This document shows, one piece after another, positions 59,256 to 64,000 of a stretch of DNA of 64,000 nt; within the stretch, counting starts at the first letter, position 1, and every line of letters begins with the position of its first letter. The translations under genes and the position numbers were made by a program. The DNA is from Casuarina equisetifolia (Eukaryota > Streptophyta > Magnoliopsida > Fagales > Casuarinaceae), in assembly GCA_028551475.1 (NCBI GenBank), contig CM052355.1, positions 26,067,580-26,131,579 of the forward strand, read 5' to 3'. The notes under the pieces were generated by a model. The model was not told the DNA's origin. It saw only the letters and a program-made list of their open reading frames with translations, and made no database searches.

Positions 59256-61625
59256 CTAGAAGTCTGGGTGTCTTTGTCTTAATGTACGCATCATTTCCCG
59301 ATGGGCCCTTAGCTCCTCCGCTCTGCTGTTTTTGCTATCCTCGAAACTTTGGTTTCGTTTCGTTGTAGCCTTCATTGTCTTCCTGAGTAAATGAACCTCT
59401 CTTATATGGTGATGCAATCTATCTATCATCAGTGAGAGGAATAGCAAGAAACCTGCATGTCATTGATTACATGGATTACTAGATTTGACGACTAACAAGC
59501 TTATCAGAAAGTTGAGTTCAGAAAGTCAAGTATTGTATGTCAAAGCTGCTTATGCATCAATTTTCCACAATAACAATGATAAAAATATTGACAGAAGTCT
59601 TTGCCTTATCATCCAATACTACCACTCCCATCTACTCTACCCTACTGGTATAACCTTCCTTCTCTCGAGTGGTGTAATCTCCCCTTCCAGTATAGGAAGG
59701 CGTACTATTCTACTCATGGTAGGGCGGGAACCTTTGTTAATCTCTATCCTGTGACTTGTTATTACCATGTTTCCAAAACAATTTCTCTTTACCATCCCAG
59801 CAGGACTCCAAAGGACGTTTCAGTATTAACCCAGACCAGTGCCTTCAGTGTGCTAACAACTGTTGATTCACTCTGGGGCCAGGTGACAAGGGAGATGCAG
59901 GATCTTGCATTCCAGAGAAAGATTGCCAGCAGGCCTGGCAACGGTTTACACAGGACATGAGGGAAACATTGCAGCTGTGCACAGGTCACTGAATCTGCAG
60001 CCTCTTGCAAAGTGCGTGAGAGAGAGAGTAAGAGAGAAAGAGGTAGGGTATACTGAAGTGCAAGTCCTAAACCCTTGGGTGAGGCCAAGGTTGGCAACCG
60101 ACTCTCCAAATACCAAACCAACTTCTTTTGGTTGTAAAATTTAGCACCAATACCAAGTGGACAACAATTGGGACAAACTTTTGGGTCAAATCAGGTCAGA
60201 CATGTCTCGCTGAGTTGGTTGCTTTGTATCCCAAATAGCAAAACAAACCCATGAAAAAATAAAAGCATATGAACCACAAGGATGAGGTTGACAACTAGGG
60301 TCCAATATCATGAGCTAACCAACATATTCAGCCAGATGTGAAAATGGACAAACCAGGTCCAAGATTATGAATTAAAATGGATGAAAGATAATAGAATCTG
60401 CTACCTGAAAACAATGAACGGAAACATGAACAGATAAAAAAAATACACAGAGAGTGCAGATGACTTTCTCACAGCCTTTAAAATACAGGTTTTGTTGTAA
60501 TTTCAGAAAATACATTTGTATATATTTCTTCATTAATGTTTCTTTTTGGTAGAATGAAATTTTTCATTGGTCATATTCAAAATGAAGGCAGCTTGAAACG
60601 TACGACTCTAGATATTTAAGAAAAGCAAATTCGTAGATGAAGATGCATGATATGAAAGAAAATTCAATAAACTGTCAAGCAGTTTTGATGCTAGCAGTTC
60701 TGTTGCAGCATTTTTAAAATTTTTTATTCTCCGTATTGTCTTTTTTTTTAAACAACTTCAAGACTACCGCAAGATCCGAGAATTACCACATGTTTGGTGA
60801 AGAGTGAAGAATTGCATGCTGTTTTAATGAACAAATCAATGAAAGATTTTCACTAATTATTTCTAAGGGTAGAAGACCAAGCAAAAATAACAAAGGATTT
60901 TTAATCGAGCGTCCTTATCTGTGATCTTTTCCCATCTATAGAACCCTCTTCTACACAGAAAAGAAGCCCAATCATGCAGGGACAATCAAGAGAATAAACT
61001 AAGCACAGCAAGTTTGGCACAATGAGAAGAGAAAAGGGGAAAGGGCTACAACAGAACAGATCAGACCCCACATCTCTCATAAAATAATTACTAAAACATC
61101 TTTGTAGCAGACATCTGTAAATCCCTTCCTAAGCAATCAACTTAACTGAAATAACTAATGAGTTTTAGTTCGGGAAAAATAGTTTTCGACATGTAAGTGC
61201 AAAAACCTAAGAAAATGGATACTATCTAAGATCAGTCCCTTTCCCTCACTACAGTTCTAGGTAAGCAGGTGCCTGTATGCTCTTCTGGGTCTTATATTTT
61301 GTTGTTTAGTGACTGAGAAAAGTCCGGAGAATGAGAAATTACCCATAAGAGAGGCTTCAAGCATATGCTTGGACATGAGGACCTGGTCCGTCGGATTGAC
61401 CGTGCCGGCCTCGATTGTATGGGTCTGGATCTTGATCATGCTGTAGATGCTGGACATAAGCACCACCAAAACGGTCCCAGCCACGGTCTTGACCACGGCA
61501 GGGCCCCGACCGCGCTTGACCCGATCCAGCGTTACGATCACCAGCTTCCACAGAGGGGTCTTGAAGAGGAGGGTCATGATTAGAGCCATTTCGGCGGCAA
61601 TCACAGTGAAAAGCAGCGAGATCAT
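59256..61625 (-). CDS. BAP31-like gene copy 2, C-terminally truncated and chimeric but open
   Basis: Exon 1 (61343-61625) and exon 2 (59256-59452) total 480 nt, an open frame of 159 residues with the same splice junction as copy 1. It keeps all three membrane segments (MISLLFTVIAAEMALIMTLL at the start), DRVKRGRGP, NPTDQVLMSKHMLEASL and RNQSFEDSKNSRAEEL. Then the sequence switches to REMMRTLRQRHPDF and stops. The tail comes from a deletion that joined exon 2 (equivalent of ~44555) to former ankyrin-side DNA (equivalent of ~42390). About 55 residues of coiled coil and the normal end are lost. If expressed, it would be an ER protein without its cytosolic coiled coil. It could be a decaying pseudogene or a dominant-negative form; the sequence cannot decide. 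Confidence 0.8.
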
Positions 61626-61659
61626 TCCCTGTGGTCTTCGGAACGCTTTGCTATACCAG

Positions 61660-61662
<3 letters not shown>

Positions 61663-61690
<28 letters not shown>
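61663..61690 (+). repeat. (GA)n microsatellite in the BAP31 copy 2 5' region
   Basis: A pure GA run ~40 bp above the start codon; copy 1 has a shorter, interrupted version. Confidence 0.9.
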
Positions 61691-61739
61691 CGTGGTGGAT
61701 TTGAACTTTATGTCGGTCTGCACCTGGCTTCTACTAATG

Positions 61740-63350
61740 GGTCCAGATAAACTTGAGAATCCACTGAAAAACGAAAGAGATTGAAACAATCTCTTCAATC
61801 CTTCAATCTAAGAATACCTCGGATAAACTCAGAAAGGAGAGCAAAGAAAAATATATTTACTTTTATGATTTTGTATGTACATTGGATCTCTTTATACAGA
61901 CCGGTGCTTTGTATAAACATAGAAGGAGAATTAAATTCGAAAATAATGCAGGAATCGGAAAACATCATGAGTTGCAGAGTTGCCGGAATTCTCTAGGAGT
62001 CGCTTGGAAATGTTTCCGATTCTTATTTGGGAATTTTGAAATCTTCTTTCCTTCTTTGGTAAGGATCTTTCTGTGCTAGAATGTTGCCTCTTTTGTTCCG
62101 ATTTGACATCCTGATGGTTGCGGTCTTCGTGACTCTCCGATTGTCGGTCGGCGGAGAGAGAACAAACATAGGACAGGATATCACATTCTCCCCTCTAAAA
62201 TTTTCATTACCTGCATGCTAGCCATTTGTGTAGTTAGGCCCCCCTTGCCAACTCTCAATTCCATGTTATTTCTAACAGGGGTTGTTTTACGTGATTGGCC
62301 CCTCTACCAACCTTGCACACAAGGGATGCAAGGCGCAAAGGTATCAAGCCGAGTCGTAGGTTGGTACCAATATTGATTGTTGTGTGTTTAGGTTTCATCT
62401 TAAAAGAATAGTTCAATGGGAGATGTAGTCATACCTACGTATGTTGTCAAGAACATCAACTCTCCGTCTCAATGTGAAAGTCCATGGATTTAAACATAGG
62501 ATGTGACACAATGGTTATACTGAAACTGCATTGAAGAACCGTGCAATTAGGCCATGTTTTTTTTTTCATAAAACCTATATATTAAACATAATTTAATCAC
62601 TTTTTGCTTATTTGTGACATCCAAAAGGCAAAGGATTTTGTTAATTCAACTCGAATACCAATTGTTTGATTTTTCTTATACTACTACACATTTAAAGCAC
62701 AATATCCCATTATATTAGCAAGGTGGGACATACGAATTTCAACAACCATACTAGGTTGTAGAAGGATAATTGCTTTAATGGTTTGCATAGATTGATTGAA
62801 GTTGTCCTAATGATTAAATTTCTTCTTCTTTCCAATGATATTATGGATGGTGAATATTAAAGAAAAAGAGAATAAGTATTGACATTTAGGCATATTAAAA
62901 AGAAATTTGAACTATTTAAAATCTAGACTTTTTGAAAAAGAACTTGAATTTCATGGTTAACACTCACTTTTATTGGGGTCTCTCCCTTGGCCTATTAGCA
63001 AAAGCGCCGAGCACTCCTAGCCTGCCCATCTAGGTTATCAGAGAAATTATCTTCAAGTTGGTTAGTAGAATAAAAATAGTAGTATTTAAATTAGGTTATT
63101 AAAGAAATTATCTTTGTGTTAGTTAATGAATTTGTTAAGCGGTTTTATTTAAGAATGAATGCATGTAAAACAACTTGTCATTAATCAAAGTGAGTGTTTT
63201 TTTTTAATTTTTTATGACAACTCACACTCAAGGGAATGAGTGTTTCAAACCCATTTATCTAAATACTTTTTTTTTTATTTCATCCCAAGTTAATAATAAA
63301 TTAACGGAAAATTCATGAAATAATGTGTAACAATTATAAAACCAATACAT
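61740..63350. other. Non-coding DNA upstream of BAP31 copy 2
   Basis: 61740-62160 is specific to this copy; 62165-63030 matches 47520-48385. No gene is seen. Confidence 0.45.
63032..63254. repeat. ~225-bp segment inverted relative to duplication copy 1
   Basis: Read in reverse complement it matches about 48389-48632 (GGTTTGAAACACTCATTCCC, ACACTCACTTTGATTAA, AAATAAAACCGCTTAACAAA), while both flanks match copy 1 in direct orientation. Confidence 0.85.
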
Positions 63351-63566
63351 AATGATACAGCTGTTCTACATTGTAATGCCGCCGAAATGGCTCTGGCCAC
63401 GACCCACCTCTTCAAGACCCCTCTGCAAAGGCTGCTGATCATAAATGTTAGATCAGGCCGAGCACGGACGCAGGCCCGTCATGATCAAGACCGTGGCCAG
63501 ACCACCTTGGTGGTGCTAATGTCCAGCATTTACAGCATAGTCTTCATTTTAAGATTAGTACAAATT
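63351..63566 (+). pseudogene. BAP31 exon 1 relic, inverted, duplication copy 2
   Basis: It keeps ALATTHLFKTPLQRLLI and, after frame changes, TTLVVLMSSIYSIVFIL, parallel to the relic at 48787-48997. Non-coding DNA follows to the window end. Confidence 0.85.
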
Positions 63567-64000
63567 CCTTAAAACGATTGAAATTGATGGATAACCTAAC
63601 ATGATATCATTACTTGTGATAATGTGTGATTTATAGTCTATGCACATGTTAGAGATTAAAAGGTATCAACATCATCATATAGACACGTCATTGTTGTAAA
63701 TTTTAATTTGAGATAAAAGTTTTATAGATAAATATACATTTCTTTGATTAGGTAATTATTATTTATTATTTTATCTCAAACACCTTATAAAATTTGAACT
63801 ATTCATAATTTTTACCTTTCAAAATACTTATTACCTTTTTCTACCTTTTTCTCTCTCACATATTTCTTGGTTCATAAATTTTATATTGAAAAATAGCAGC
63901 ATTAGTTGAAATATCAAAGAAACAAGTCACAACTTATTGAAAATTTGGGGTTTTGCAATTTTCCTATAATTCAATAGTTTAGTGGCAAGTATATCGTGTC

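Larger units (their letters stand above)
58005..64000. repeat. Segmental duplication, copy 2 (continues past the window)
   Basis: It matches 40985-49440 in order and orientation, with a ~2.2-kb deletion at ~59282 and a local inversion at 63032-63254. Homology is still present at base 64000 (matching ~49420). Confidence 0.9.

Noticed and set aside
61357-61551. Gly/Asp/Gln-rich minus-strand frame
   Set aside because: An alternate frame of BAP31 copy 2 exon 1.

Overview
The window is AT-rich nuclear DNA from a flowering plant, most likely a eudicot. It holds plant dirigent, BAP31-like, ankyrin, CDC20 and Argonaute coding sequence with GT-AG introns, nested Copia and Athila-type LTR retrotransposon fossils, and large tandem repeats. 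No rRNA, tRNA or CRISPR array was recognised. I cannot name the species.

Layout. 1-2.8 kb: worn Copia remnants in both orientations. 3.1-3.7 kb: an intact dirigent gene (minus) with a TATA box. 4-9.7 kb: mostly intergenic, with two unrecognised gene-like stretches and an antisense Copia gag fossil. 9.7-20.0 kb: a Copia fossil (here Copia A) split by a 6-kb Athila-like element with two 1.2-kb LTRs. 19.6-22.4 kb: three tandem copies of a ~976-bp LTR-plus-spacer unit. 23.3-41.5 kb: remains of a second Copia (Copia B). It is broken by a 2.65-kb tandem array of ~560/577-bp units (24.9-27.6 kb) and by a 9.1-kb LTR-flanked block (29.1-38.2 kb). That block carries gypsy-like gag and then the 3' half of an ARGONAUTE gene with its introns and native stop. 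The Argonaute piece is itself interrupted by a tandem LTR-internal-LTR-internal-LTR array (31.6-34.6 kb). 41.0-49.4 kb and 58.0-64.0 kb (running off the end): two copies of one segmental duplication. Each has a Copia B LTR, an ankyrin gene or relic, a minus-strand BAP31-like gene and an inverted BAP31 relic. 51.4-54.7 kb: an intron-bearing CDC20 pseudogene between the two blocks.

Genes likely to be working are few: the dirigent gene and BAP31 copy 1. BAP31 copy 2 keeps an open frame but a 2.2-kb deletion replaced its coiled-coil tail with a short chimeric end. The ankyrin gene, the CDC20 copy and the Argonaute half are broken. The most interesting structures are the intron-containing Argonaute PIWI region lying between diverged gypsy-type LTRs inside a Copia, the head-to-head BAP31 relic pairs around CDC20, a ~225-bp inversion between the duplicate blocks, and the two-unit higher-order repeat. 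All calls are from reading the sequence alone; no search was run.
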